Source: DATAYA01 sp963754235 (GTDB lineage Bacteria > Pseudomonadota > Alphaproteobacteria > Acetobacterales > Acetobacteraceae). Taken from it: a DNA stretch of 64,000 bases. The DNA is taken from NCBI GenBank assembly GCA_963754235.1, contig CAVWFK010000010.1:29371-93370 (forward strand), given 5' to 3'. This document shows, one piece after another, positions 26,449 through 34,567 of the stretch; within the stretch, counting starts at the first letter, position 1, and every line of letters starts with the position of its first letter. The notes beneath the pieces are model-generated. The model saw only the letters and a list, made by a program, of their open reading frames with translations, was not told the origin of the DNA and made no database searches. The translations under genes and the position numbers were made by a program.

Positions 26449-27513
26449 ATGGCGGACGACGACAGAGACGGCGTGGCGCGGCGATCCATGCTGGGCGGAG
26501 CCGCGGCCGGCGGCGCGCTGGCGCTGCTGGCGAGCGCGCGACGCGCAGAGGCGGCGAATGCCGGTCCGTTCCCCGCGCACAAGCGCTGGAAGCTGGTATT
26601 CGTCAACCACGTCACCACCAACCCGTTCTTCGTGCCGACGCAGTATGGCATCCAGGACGCCTGCGCGCTGCTCGGCTGCGACTACCAGTGGACCGGCAGC
26701 CAGACCTCGGATGCGGCCGAGATGGTGAACGCGATGAACGCGGCGATCGCCGGGAAGGCAGACGCGATCGCGGTGCCGATCGTCGATCCGCGCGCGTTCA
26801 ACGCGCCGACCGACCGCGCGCTCTCCGCCGGCATCCCGGTGTTTTCCTACAATGCCGACGCACCGCCGGGCAGCGGCAACAAGCGCCTCGCCTACATCGG
26901 CCAGGACCTCTACCAGTCCGGCTATCAGATGGGGATGCGCATTGCGGGCATGGTCGATCAGGGGCTGGTGGCGATCTTCATCGCGACCCCAGGCCAGCTC
27001 AACATCCAGCCGCGCTTCGACGGCGCCAAGGCGTCGATCGCGAAGTCAGGCAAGAAGATCACGCTGCAGATGATCGCGAGCGGCCCCACCGTGAACGAGG
27101 AGCTGAACGCGATTCACGCCTACTATCTGGGCCATCAGGATCTGAAGGGCATGTTCGCGGTCGATGCCGGCAGCACGCAGGGTGTGGCCGAGACGATGCG
27201 CACCTACGGCCTTCCCAAGAAGGGCGTCAAGGCCGGCGGCTATGATCTGCTGCCGCGGACGCTGGCGCTCATCGACCAGGGCTTCCTCGACTTCACCATC
27301 GACCAGCAGCCCTACTTGCAGGGTTTCTACACGGTGATGGAGATGTTCACCTATCTTGCCTCCGGCGGGCTGACGGGACCGGCGGATATCAACACCGGAC
27401 TCAAGTTCGTGACCAAGGGCAGCGTCACGCCGTACCTCAAGACGAAGACGCGCTACGAGGGCAATTCCGCTACCTCCGAGATCGTGCCGCGCTCGGGCCC
27501 GATCGCCGGCTGA
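26449..27513 (+). CDS. Sugar ABC transporter substrate-binding protein (Tat signal)
   Basis: 354-residue periplasmic binding protein of the ribose/xylose (PBP1) class. The N-terminus VARRSMLGGAAAGGALALLA looks like a twin-arginine signal. The mature part starts KRWKLVFVNHVTTNPFFVPT and has paired Rossmann lobes (GKADAIAVPIVDPRAFNAPT, LKGMFAVDAGSTQGVAETM). The ATG follows GGGGAGGAAAA. First gene of a five-gene operon with permease, ATPase, dehydrogenase and porin; the ligand is probably a sugar or polyol. Confidence 0.92.
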   Translation: MADDDRDGVARRSMLGGAAAGGALALLASARRAEAANAGPFPAHKRWKLVFVNHVTTNPFFVPTQYGIQDACALLGCDYQWTGSQTSDAAEMVNAMNAAIAGKADAIAVPIVDPRAFNAPTDRALSAGIPVFSYNADAPPGSGNKRLAYIGQDLYQSGYQMGMRIAGMVDQGLVAIFIATPGQLNIQPRFDGAKASIAKSGKKITLQMIASGPTVNEELNAIHAYYLGHQDLKGMFAVDAGSTQGVAETMRTYGLPKKGVKAGGYDLLPRTLALIDQGFLDFTIDQQPYLQGFYTVMEMFTYLASGGLTGPADINTGLKFVTKGSVTPYLKTKTRYEGNSATSEIVPRSGPIAG

Positions 27514-27523
27514 GCGTCGCGCG

Positions 27524-28477
27524 GTGCGCGGCCTCCACGCCTTCCTGCGCTGGCGGGAGGCGAGCATCATCGTCGTCGCCGTGCTGCTGGTCGCCTATTT
27601 CGAGGCGACCAACAGCAACTTCCTGACCGACGCTAACCTGCAGACACTGTCGCAGTATATCGCGGCGTGGACCATCATCGCCTGCGGCGAGATCATGCTG
27701 CTGATCTGCGGGGAGATCGACCTCTCGGTCGGGCAAGTGTTCGCGCTTGCGCCGTTCGTCATGCATTTCGGTGTGCTGGCGGGCATCCCGGTCATCCCGG
27801 CACTACTGCTCGCCGTGATCGCGAGCGGCCTTGTGGGGCTGGTCAACGGCGTCATCACGGTGCGGCTTGGGGTGCCGAGCTTCGTCACCACGCTCGGGAT
27901 GTTCTACCTCGTCAACGGCATCACGCTCACGATCTCCGGTGGTCGGCCGGTCGCGACCCCCGGCAGCGAGGGATTCGCGTTCATCATGGGGGCGGCGGGC
28001 TATGCCGAGTTCGCCTGGGCGGTGGCGATCGTGCTGGTGATGCACGTGGTGCTGCGCCACACGCGCTGGGGGTTGCACACGATCGCCGCCGGCGGCAACC
28101 TGGTGGGCGCCGCCGAGGCGGGCATCAACACCGCCCGGATCAAGGTCGGCAACTTCATCCTCACCAGCGCGCTCGGCGGCTTCACCGGCATCCTGGAGGC
28201 GTTCCGCATCGGCTCCACCGATCCGCTCGCGGGCGGCAGCAACGTGATGTTCCTCGCCGTCGCCGCCGGCGTGATCGGCGGCACCGCGCTCGCCGGCGGC
28301 GCGGGGACGATCATGGGCGGACTGGTCGGTGCGATCGTGCTCGGCGTGCTGCGCGACGGCTTCACGCTGGTCGGTATCAACGCCTTCACCTTCGACCTCA
28401 TCATCGGCATTGGCATCCTGATCACCATGCTGTCGAACATCTATCTCGGCCGGCTGCGCTTTGGCGCCCGCGCATGA
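27524..28477 (+). CDS. Sugar ABC transporter permease
   Basis: 317-residue BPD_transp_2/RbsC-type permease with about 8-10 membrane helices. The signature ICGEIDLSVGQVFALAPFVM, the loop RLGVPSFVTTLGMFYLVNGI and GGTALAGGAGTIMGGLVGA are characteristic. GTG at 27524 is used as start, giving a normal N-terminus; no strong ribosome site precedes it, so coupling to the upstream gene is likely. Its stop overlaps the ATPase ATG (ATGA). Confidence 0.92.
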   Translation: MRGLHAFLRWREASIIVVAVLLVAYFEATNSNFLTDANLQTLSQYIAAWTIIACGEIMLLICGEIDLSVGQVFALAPFVMHFGVLAGIPVIPALLLAVIASGLVGLVNGVITVRLGVPSFVTTLGMFYLVNGITLTISGGRPVATPGSEGFAFIMGAAGYAEFAWAVAIVLVMHVVLRHTRWGLHTIAAGGNLVGAAEAGINTARIKVGNFILTSALGGFTGILEAFRIGSTDPLAGGSNVMFLAVAAGVIGGTALAGGAGTIMGGLVGAIVLGVLRDGFTLVGINAFTFDLIIGIGILITMLSNIYLGRLRFGARA

Positions 28478-29229
28478 CCGAAATCCTGCGCGCCGAGGGG
28501 ATCGTCAAACACTTCGGCCAGGTGACGGCGCTCGAAGGCGTGTCGCTCACGCTCCAGGCCGGCGAGATTCTCGGCATCCTCGGCGACAACGGCGCCGGCA
28601 AATCGACGCTGATGAAGATTCTCACCGGATATCAGCCGCCAAGTGCCGGACGCCTGTTCATCGGCGGCGAGGAGACGGTGCTGCGCTCGGTCGATCACGC
28701 GCGCTCCCTCGGCATCGAATGCGTCTATCAGGATCTGGCCCTGGTCGGCGGCCTCTCGATTTTCCACAATCTGTTCCTCAACCGAGAGATCACCTATCCT
28801 GGCCCGGTCCGGCTGCTTAACAATCGCGCGATGCGGCGTGCGGCGCGCGAGCGGCTGGAGGAGATCGGGGTCAATATTCCGTCGGTCGATCTGGAGGTCG
28901 AACGACTCTCCGGCGGGCAGCGGCAGGCGATCGCGGTCGCGCGCGCGGTGCATGGCGCGTCGCGCATCCTGCTGCTCGACGAGCCCTTGGCGGCGATGGG
29001 CGCCCGCGAGGCGGGGGCGATCATCGACCTGATCATGCGGCTGAAGGCGCGTGGCGACCTCTCGATCGTGATGATCATGCACAATTACGCGCAAACGCTC
29101 GACATCGCGGATCGGATCATGCTGATGCAGCGTGGCCGCGTGACCTATGAGCGGGACTTTGCCGCAACCTCGGTCGCCGAGCTGATGGACATCGTGCGCC
29201 GCGAGTACCGCGCCATGCGCGCCGTGTGA
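28474..29229 (+). CDS. Sugar ABC transporter ATP-binding protein (single domain)
   Basis: 251-residue ATPase with Walker A GDNGAGKST, Q-loop CVYQDLAL, signature LSGGQRQA, Walker B RILLLDEP and an H-loop His in IMIMHNYAQ. Unlike RbsA/XylG-type proteins it has only one nucleotide-binding domain, so it should act as a homodimer under the permease encoded upstream. Start ATG at 28474 overlaps the permease stop. Confidence 0.93.
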   Translation: MTEILRAEGIVKHFGQVTALEGVSLTLQAGEILGILGDNGAGKSTLMKILTGYQPPSAGRLFIGGEETVLRSVDHARSLGIECVYQDLALVGGLSIFHNLFLNREITYPGPVRLLNNRAMRRAARERLEEIGVNIPSVDLEVERLSGGQRQAIAVARAVHGASRILLLDEPLAAMGAREAGAIIDLIMRLKARGDLSIVMIMHNYAQTLDIADRIMLMQRGRVTYERDFAATSVAELMDIVRREYRAMRAV

Positions 29230-29242
29230 GAGGAGGCCACCA

Positions 29243-30013
29243 ATGGCCGACGAGTTCGCCCGTTATCCGTCCTTGCGCGACCGCGCGGTGTTCATCACGG
29301 GCGGCGGCAGCGGCATCGGCGCGGCCCTGGTCGAGCACTTCGCCGCCCAGGGCGCCCACGTCGCCTTCGTCGATATCGCGGAAGACCCCTCGCGGGGACT
29401 GGCGGAACGGGTCGGCCGGGCTGGCCACGTCAAGCCGCGCTTCGCGGCCTGCGACGTGCGCGATATCGGCGCCTTGCAGCGCGAGATCGCCGAGGCCGGC
29501 CGGGCGCTCGGCCCGATCACGGTGCTGCTCAACAACGCCGCCCACGACGAACGCCACAAGATCGAGGACGTCACCGTCGAATACTGGGAGGAGCGGTTGC
29601 AGGTGAACCTGCGCCATCAGTTCTTCGCGGCGCAGGCGGTGATCCCGATGATGCGCCGTGCCGGCGGCGGCTCGATCATCAATTTCGGCAGTTGCAGTTG
29701 GCACCTCCATCAAGGCGGGATGCCGGCCTACACCACGTCCAAGGCAGCGGTCGAGGGATTGACGCGCGGCTTGGCGCGCGATCTCGGCCCGCATCGCATC
29801 CGGGTGAACTGCATCCTGCCCGGGTGGATCATGACCGAGCGCCAGATCGAGAAGTGGTTGACGCCGGAGGCCGAGGCCGCGTTGATGGCCGGGCAGTGCG
29901 TGAAGGAGAAGCTCGGCCCCGCCGACGTCGGCCGCCTGGCGCTGTGGCTCGCCGCCGAAGACAGCCGGCTGTGCACCGGGCAGAATTGGTTCGTGGATGG
30001 CGGCTGGGCGTAA
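29243..30013 (+). CDS. SDR-family dehydrogenase, probably sugar or polyol specific
   Basis: 256-residue short-chain dehydrogenase: NAD(P) motif FITGGGSGIGAALVEHF, NNAA in VLLNNAAHD, catalytic Ser in INFGSCSW, and the YxxxK pair in AYTTSKAAVEG. VDIAEDP after the second strand suggests NAD(H). The C-terminal LCTGQNWFVDGGWA closes the fold in the usual way. The ribosome site AGAGGAGG precedes the ATG. Its place between a sugar ABC transporter and an OprB porin suggests it oxidises the imported sugar or a derivative. Confidence 0.9.
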   Translation: MADEFARYPSLRDRAVFITGGGSGIGAALVEHFAAQGAHVAFVDIAEDPSRGLAERVGRAGHVKPRFAACDVRDIGALQREIAEAGRALGPITVLLNNAAHDERHKIEDVTVEYWEERLQVNLRHQFFAAQAVIPMMRRAGGGSIINFGSCSWHLHQGGMPAYTTSKAAVEGLTRGLARDLGPHRIRVNCILPGWIMTERQIEKWLTPEAEAALMAGQCVKEKLGPADVGRLALWLAAEDSRLCTGQNWFVDGGWA

Positions 30014-30036
30014 TCAGCCGGGGGTGGAGTCCGACT

Positions 30037-31404
30037 TTGCCACTGAATTGGACGATCTGCGGGCTGGCGCTCGCGACGGTGCTTCTCTTGCCGCTACCTG
30101 CCCCCGCCGCCGACAAGCCCGATGATCTTTGGCACCGCGACACGCTCACCGGCGACTGGGGCGGCGCGCGCGACAGGCTGGAGCACGCGGGCGTCACGAT
30201 CACCCTCGACTACACCGCGGAACTGCTCGCAAACCTCCGCGGCGGCATCCGCACCGGCACCGTCTATGAGGGGCTGCTGCTCGGCCAGATCGATGCCGAT
30301 CTGGAAAAGCTGCTCGGCTGGAGGGGCGCAGCCCTCCACGTCTCGGCGTTCAACTTCGCCGGGCGCGGCCTCACGCAGAACTATGTCGGCAGCATCCTCG
30401 GCGTCTCCGGCATCGAGGCGCCGGCGCCATCGACGAAGATCTGGGAGGCGTACCTGGAGCAGAAGGCGTTCGGCGATGTCCTTTCGGTCCGGGTCGGCCA
30501 GTTCGACCTCGACGATGACGGGTTCCTCGTCGCCAGGACCGGCGATTTATTCGTTGGCAGCACGTTCGGCCTGCCCGACGGTGTTGCGGTCAATTGGCCC
30601 GCCGGCGGCCCCACCTATCCGCTGGCAGCGCCCGGCGTGCGGGTGCGGCTGCACCCGACCGGCACGCTCGAACTCGCGGCCGCGGTGCAGAGCGGCGATG
30701 CCAGCGGCGGCAACGGCACCACGCTGCCGATGGAGAGCGTGCCGCGCGGCACCGTGTTCAGCTTCAGCGGCGGCGTGCTGGCGATCGCACAGGCGACCCT
30801 CGAGTTGCACCAAAGCAAGGACGCGAGCGGCCTGCCGATGACCTTCAAGCTCGGCGGCTGGGTGAATACCGGGAACCGCTTCGGCGATCAGCTTCTCGCC
30901 GCCAACCTGGTGCCGCAATCCAGCCCCAACGCCGCACCCGACCCGCTGCTGCACCACGGCGACTGGGGCCTCTATGGCTCGGCCGAGGCGATGCTGTTTC
31001 GCGAACCCGGCAGCAAGGACCAGGGCCTGTCCGCGTTCGTCCTGCTCGCCGGGTCGCCGCCGGACCAGAATCTGATCGACCGTTACGCCCATGCCGGGCT
31101 GACGTACAAGGGGCTGATCCCCGGGCGCGACGACGATCGTGCGGGGGTCGCGTTCGCCTACGCCCATGTCAGCCCGCGCGCCCAGGCGCTCGACCGTGCC
31201 GCGCAGGCACTCGATCCGACGATGCTGGTGCGCAACCGGGAGCTGCTGCTGGAGGCGACCTATCAGGCGCAGATCGCGCCGTGGTGGACCGTGCAGCCCG
31301 ACCTGCAATTCTGGTTCCATCCCGGCGGCCATGTCGCCAACGACAATGGATCGCTGCGCCGCAACGCCGTGGTGACGGGCGTGCGCTCCGACGTCACATT
31401 CTGA
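30037..31404 (+). CDS. OprB-family carbohydrate porin
   Basis: 455-residue outer-membrane protein: signal peptide (ICGLALATVLLLPLPAPAA), then the OprB start DTLTGDWGGARDRLEHAGVT, repeated amphipathic strands (FNFAGRGLTQNYVGSILG; VRVGQFDLDDDGFL), and RSDVTF with terminal Phe. Start is a TTG at 30037, chosen because GGTGGAG lies 7 bases upstream and because it gives a complete signal peptide. It should let the sugar cross the outer membrane for the ABC system encoded by the preceding four genes. Confidence 0.88.
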   Translation: MPLNWTICGLALATVLLLPLPAPAADKPDDLWHRDTLTGDWGGARDRLEHAGVTITLDYTAELLANLRGGIRTGTVYEGLLLGQIDADLEKLLGWRGAALHVSAFNFAGRGLTQNYVGSILGVSGIEAPAPSTKIWEAYLEQKAFGDVLSVRVGQFDLDDDGFLVARTGDLFVGSTFGLPDGVAVNWPAGGPTYPLAAPGVRVRLHPTGTLELAAAVQSGDASGGNGTTLPMESVPRGTVFSFSGGVLAIAQATLELHQSKDASGLPMTFKLGGWVNTGNRFGDQLLAANLVPQSSPNAAPDPLLHHGDWGLYGSAEAMLFREPGSKDQGLSAFVLLAGSPPDQNLIDRYAHAGLTYKGLIPGRDDDRAGVAFAYAHVSPRAQALDRAAQALDPTMLVRNRELLLEATYQAQIAPWWTVQPDLQFWFHPGGHVANDNGSLRRNAVVTGVRSDVTF

Positions 31405-31424
31405 TGTTGTAAGTGAATGGATTT

Positions 31425-31467
31425 CTCAAGGCTGTGCCTTGAGCGGGTCCAGGGCAGAGCCCTGGCC
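31425..31467. repeat. Extragenic double-hairpin repeat, possible terminator
   Basis: CTCAAGGC-TGT-GCCTTGAG is a perfect stem, followed by GGTCCAGGGC-AGA-GCCCTGGCC. Same family as the repeat at 8617. It lies between the convergent porin and secreted-protein genes and could stop transcription from both sides, although no T-run follows. Confidence 0.75.
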
Positions 31468-31470
31468 TTC

Positions 31471-31941
31471 CTATTTCAGCGTCTTCCAGTATCGCACCAA
31501 AAACCCGCGCGCATCGGTGCGCGCCGGCGGGCCCGAGGCCAGTGGCGCGCCGCCCTGGCAGCGCCAGTGCCAGACGCTGTTATGGCCGCCAATATAGGCG
31601 GGGACGAAGTCCGCATTGGGGTTCGTCCGGCACCACGCGGCACCCTCCGGCGGCAGCGTGCGGCTGATGTTCGCCTTGCCACACGGCAGATTGGCACCGT
31701 AATTGCACATCAGCACCGAGCCCGCTCGGCAGCGCCAGACGGTGCCGCGCGCGATCTGCGCGGGCGCCATGTGATCGAGCCCGAACGCGGCGCGCGCGGC
31801 GTCGATCAAGGATTGCGGGATCGGCCGCAAGGTGTCGTCGGTGCCGAGCGCGCGGCAGGTGGCGCGCGGCTCCGCCGCTTGCGCCCTGCTTGGCAGCGCC
31901 ACGAATGCCGCGAACGCCACCAGAACCAGAGCCCGCCTCAT
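31471..31941 (-). CDS. Secreted cysteine-containing protein, unknown
   Basis: 156-residue exported protein: signal peptide RRALVLVAFAAFVALP, then SRAQA. The mature part has several cysteines (ATCRALG, VWRCRAG, VLMCNYG, NLPCGK, AWCRTN, WHWRCQG) that could form disulfides. The spacing recalls small periplasmic proteins of alphaproteobacteria without assigned function. GGAGGG six bases upstream of the ATG at 31941 supports the start. No link with neighbours can be claimed. Confidence 0.7.
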   Translation of the reverse strand: MRRALVLVAFAAFVALPSRAQAAEPRATCRALGTDDTLRPIPQSLIDAARAAFGLDHMAPAQIARGTVWRCRAGSVLMCNYGANLPCGKANISRTLPPEGAAWCRTNPNADFVPAYIGGHNSVWHWRCQGGAPLASGPPARTDARGFLVRYWKTLK

Positions 31942-32008
31942 GCCATTTCCCTCCGGCCGCATCCGCGCGCTGCTGCCAGCGCCCTGGCACTTGTGCCAGT
32001 CGCGTCCG

Positions 32009-32335
32009 TCATTCGACGAGCGTCCCGAGCCGCTTCGGCGCGATCAGCCGATAGCTGCGTCTGACCAGCGCGGTCACTTCGTTCCAGTCCGGCTTGCTGT
32101 CGAGCCGCACGCCGACCCAGCCTTTGGGGCCGACATAGGCCGGCACGAAAAACCGTTCCGGATCGGCGCCGACCAGCACCGCCTGCGCCCCCGTCGGCGC
32201 CTTGCACAACAGCGCGATGCGTCCGTCGTCGTCGATTTTCTCCATCGCGAAGACTTTGTTGCGTACTCGGAAGCTTGGATTGCCCCACGCCTCCTTCTCT
32301 ACCGCTTGCGGCAGAGCGAGGCAGATTGCTCGCCG
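32009..32335 (-). CDS. MmcQ/YjbR-family protein, 5' end uncertain
   Basis: The sequence from ICLALPQAVEKEAWGNPSFR to RRSYRLIAPKRLGTLVE matches the YjbR/MmcQ fold (double-wing DNA-binding-like) over nearly full length: VRNKVFAMEK, VLVGADPERFFVPAYVG, GWVGVRLDS. No start codon lies in frame before the homology begins at about 32335, and a stop (TAG) is just upstream. An ATG at 32340 is out of frame by one base, so a one-base indel at the 5' end is likely. An internal ATG at 32245 would give only 78 residues. Confidence 0.7.
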   Translation of the reverse strand, partial: RRAICLALPQAVEKEAWGNPSFRVRNKVFAMEKIDDDGRIALLCKAPTGAQAVLVGADPERFFVPAYVGPKGWVGVRLDSKPDWNEVTALVRRSYRLIAPKRLGTLVE

Positions 32336-32441
32336 GCCATTTTGCCATGCAGCACTCTACCATTCATATTGCGCGCTCGATTCTGGCAGCGGCGGCCCGC
32401 TTGCGCCAGTGTGATATCCTCACCGCACGGAGCGCAAAAGA

Positions 32442-33710
32442 ATGACCGCCACGCGCCGTATCGTCGTCATCGGCGCCGGCATCATCGGCGCCGCCTCCGC
32501 GGTCGAGCTGCTGCGCGACGGAAACCACGTCACCCTCATCGAACCGGGGGATCCCGGCGGCGAGCAGGCGGCGAGCTACGGCAACGGGTGCTGGCTCAGC
32601 CCGAGCTCGGTGGTGCCGAACGCGCTGCCAGGCCTATGGCGCCGGGTGCCCGGCTTCCTCGCTGATCCGCTCGGACCGCTGGCGATACGCTGGTCCTACC
32701 TGCCGCGCTTGCTGCCCTGGCTCGCCCGCTATCTGCGCGCCGGCAGCACGCTCGCGCGCGTGCAGGCGACCGCCCGCGCGCTGCGTCCGCTCCTCGCCGA
32801 CGCCCCCGCGCGCCACCGCGCGCTCGCCGATGAAGCCGGGGTCGGCGACCTCATTTGCCGGCAGGGCCTGCTCTACGTGTTTCCCACCCGCGCCGATTTC
32901 GCGGCCGAAGCGCTCGCCTGGCGGCTGCGCGCCGAGTGCGGCGTGCGCTGGATCGAACTCGATGCCGACGAGCTGCGTCAGCGCGAACCCGCTCTCGACC
33001 GGCGCTATACGTTTGGCGTGCTGGTGGAGGAGGGCGGGCATTGCCTCGACCCCGGCGCCTACGTCGCCGCCCTGGTGCGTCATGCGCAGGCACAGGGTGC
33101 CACGCTGGTCCGCGCTCGCGCGACCGGCCTGCGCATCGGGGCCGGGCGGTTGCGCGCGGTCGCGACCGATAGCGGCGAGATCGCCGCCGACGCTGCGGTG
33201 CTCGCCGCGGGCGCCTGGTCGGCTCCGCTCGCGCGCCAGGCCGGCAGCCGCATCCCGCTCGAAACCGAGCGCGGCTACCACGCCGTCATCCTCGACCCCG
33301 AGGCGGCGCCGCGCACGCCGATCATGCCGAGCGACGGCAAGATGGCGCACACGATGACCGCCGGCGGCCTGCGGCTGGCCGGACAGGTGGAACTCGCTGG
33401 CCTCGCCGCCGCACCGAACTGGCAACGCGCGGAGATTTTGCGCCGGCACGCGCTGCGTACCTGGCCCGCCCTGCCAGGCGATCTTCCCCCTGAGCGCGTG
33501 CGGGTCTGGATGGGCCATCGCCCGGCCACACCCGACAGCCTGCCGATGATCGGTCCGGCGCGCGGCTGCGGCGACGTGATGCTCGCCTTCGGTCACGGCC
33601 ATATCGGGCTTGCGGCCGGCGCGCTCACCGGCCGGCTGGTCGCCGATCTGATCGCCGGCCGCGCGCCGGTGATCGACCCGGCCCCTTATGCGCCCGCACG
33701 CTTCGCCTGA
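32442..33710 (+). CDS. FAD-dependent D-amino-acid dehydrogenase (DadA-like)
   Basis: 422-residue flavoprotein of the DAO superfamily. The N-terminal dinucleotide-binding motif IVVIGAGIIGAASAVELL is clear, followed by a substrate/FAD segment (ASYGNGCWLSPSSVVP), and a C-terminal GHRPATPDSLPMIGPARGCG and FGHGHIGLAAGALTG that close the FAD site. DadA-like enzymes oxidise D-amino acids at the inner membrane and pass electrons to quinones. It heads a group with an RraA-like aldolase and an APC permease, which suggests uptake and breakdown of an amino-acid-like compound. Confidence 0.88.
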   Translation: MTATRRIVVIGAGIIGAASAVELLRDGNHVTLIEPGDPGGEQAASYGNGCWLSPSSVVPNALPGLWRRVPGFLADPLGPLAIRWSYLPRLLPWLARYLRAGSTLARVQATARALRPLLADAPARHRALADEAGVGDLICRQGLLYVFPTRADFAAEALAWRLRAECGVRWIELDADELRQREPALDRRYTFGVLVEEGGHCLDPGAYVAALVRHAQAQGATLVRARATGLRIGAGRLRAVATDSGEIAADAAVLAAGAWSAPLARQAGSRIPLETERGYHAVILDPEAAPRTPIMPSDGKMAHTMTAGGLRLAGQVELAGLAAAPNWQRAEILRRHALRTWPALPGDLPPERVRVWMGHRPATPDSLPMIGPARGCGDVMLAFGHGHIGLAAGALTGRLVADLIAGRAPVIDPAPYAPARFA

Positions 33711-33786
33711 GCTTGCGGGTCGCCTGAGCTTGCGGGCGCGGTTTTGCCGCGCAAGACTTTCCGCAAGCCCAGGGGAGAGAACCGAG

Positions 33787-34482
33787 ATGAGCGACCGGCC
33801 CTTCACGCGCGCCGACCTCGACGCGCTGCGCCGCTTCGACACGCCCACGATCTGCAACGGCCTCGAGATCGTGGTCCCCGAGCGCCGCGCGATCGGCTTC
33901 ACCGTCGAGGCGATGGTCGCCGCCGACGAGACGCTGCCGCCGATCGTGGGCCTTGCGCGGGTCGGCATGATCCGTGCCAAAGAGGCGCCGCGCGGCCCGG
34001 TCGCGAGCCGGCTCGACTGGTACGACTACGTTGCCGATGCCGACCTGCCGACGGTCGTGGTGCTGCAGGACCTCGACGACCGGCCCGGCTACGGCGCCTG
34101 GTGGGGCGAGGTGCACACCGCCGTGCACAAGGCGCTGGGTGCAGAAGGCTGCGTCACCAACGGCAGCTTTCGTGACTGCGACATGCTGGCCAAGGATTTC
34201 CAGATCATCGGCGGCCGTATCGGGCCGAGCCACGCGCATGTGCATCTGGTCGAGTTCGGCAAGCCGGTGAACGTGTTCGGGATGCAGGCCGAGCATGACG
34301 ACGTGATCCACGCCGACTATCACGGCGCGGTGGTGATTCCGGCCGAGGTGGTGTGCCGGCTGCCGGCGGCGATCGACCTGGTGAGCCGGCGGGAGCGGGT
34401 GATTTTGGACGTCTGCGCCGATCCGGCCTTCACGCCCGAGAAGCTGCGCGAGGCGATGCGGCGTGCGGGGGAGATTCACTGA
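33787..34482 (+). CDS. RraA/HMG-aldolase-like family protein
   Basis: 231-residue protein of the RraA-like fold, whose members include divalent-metal 4-hydroxy-4-methyl-2-oxoglutarate aldolases and RNase E regulators. The family metal/substrate segment is visible as AWWGEVHTAVHKALGAEG, then VTNGSFRDCDML with the R-D pair. The start FTRADLDALRRFDTPTICNG is typical. ATG at 33787 follows GGGGAGAG. Given DadA-like and permease neighbours, an aldolase acting on a 2-oxo acid is more likely than RNA control; this is inference. Confidence 0.82.
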   Translation: MSDRPFTRADLDALRRFDTPTICNGLEIVVPERRAIGFTVEAMVAADETLPPIVGLARVGMIRAKEAPRGPVASRLDWYDYVADADLPTVVVLQDLDDRPGYGAWWGEVHTAVHKALGAEGCVTNGSFRDCDMLAKDFQIIGGRIGPSHAHVHLVEFGKPVNVFGMQAEHDDVIHADYHGAVVIPAEVVCRLPAAIDLVSRRERVILDVCADPAFTPEKLREAMRRAGEIH

Positions 34483-34567
34483 GGGAGCGTTCACAAGCGG
34501 TTCATTAGAACCGCTCCCCAAGCCTCGTTATACCGGGAGCATACGAAAGCACACCGGGAGGCAAGTC

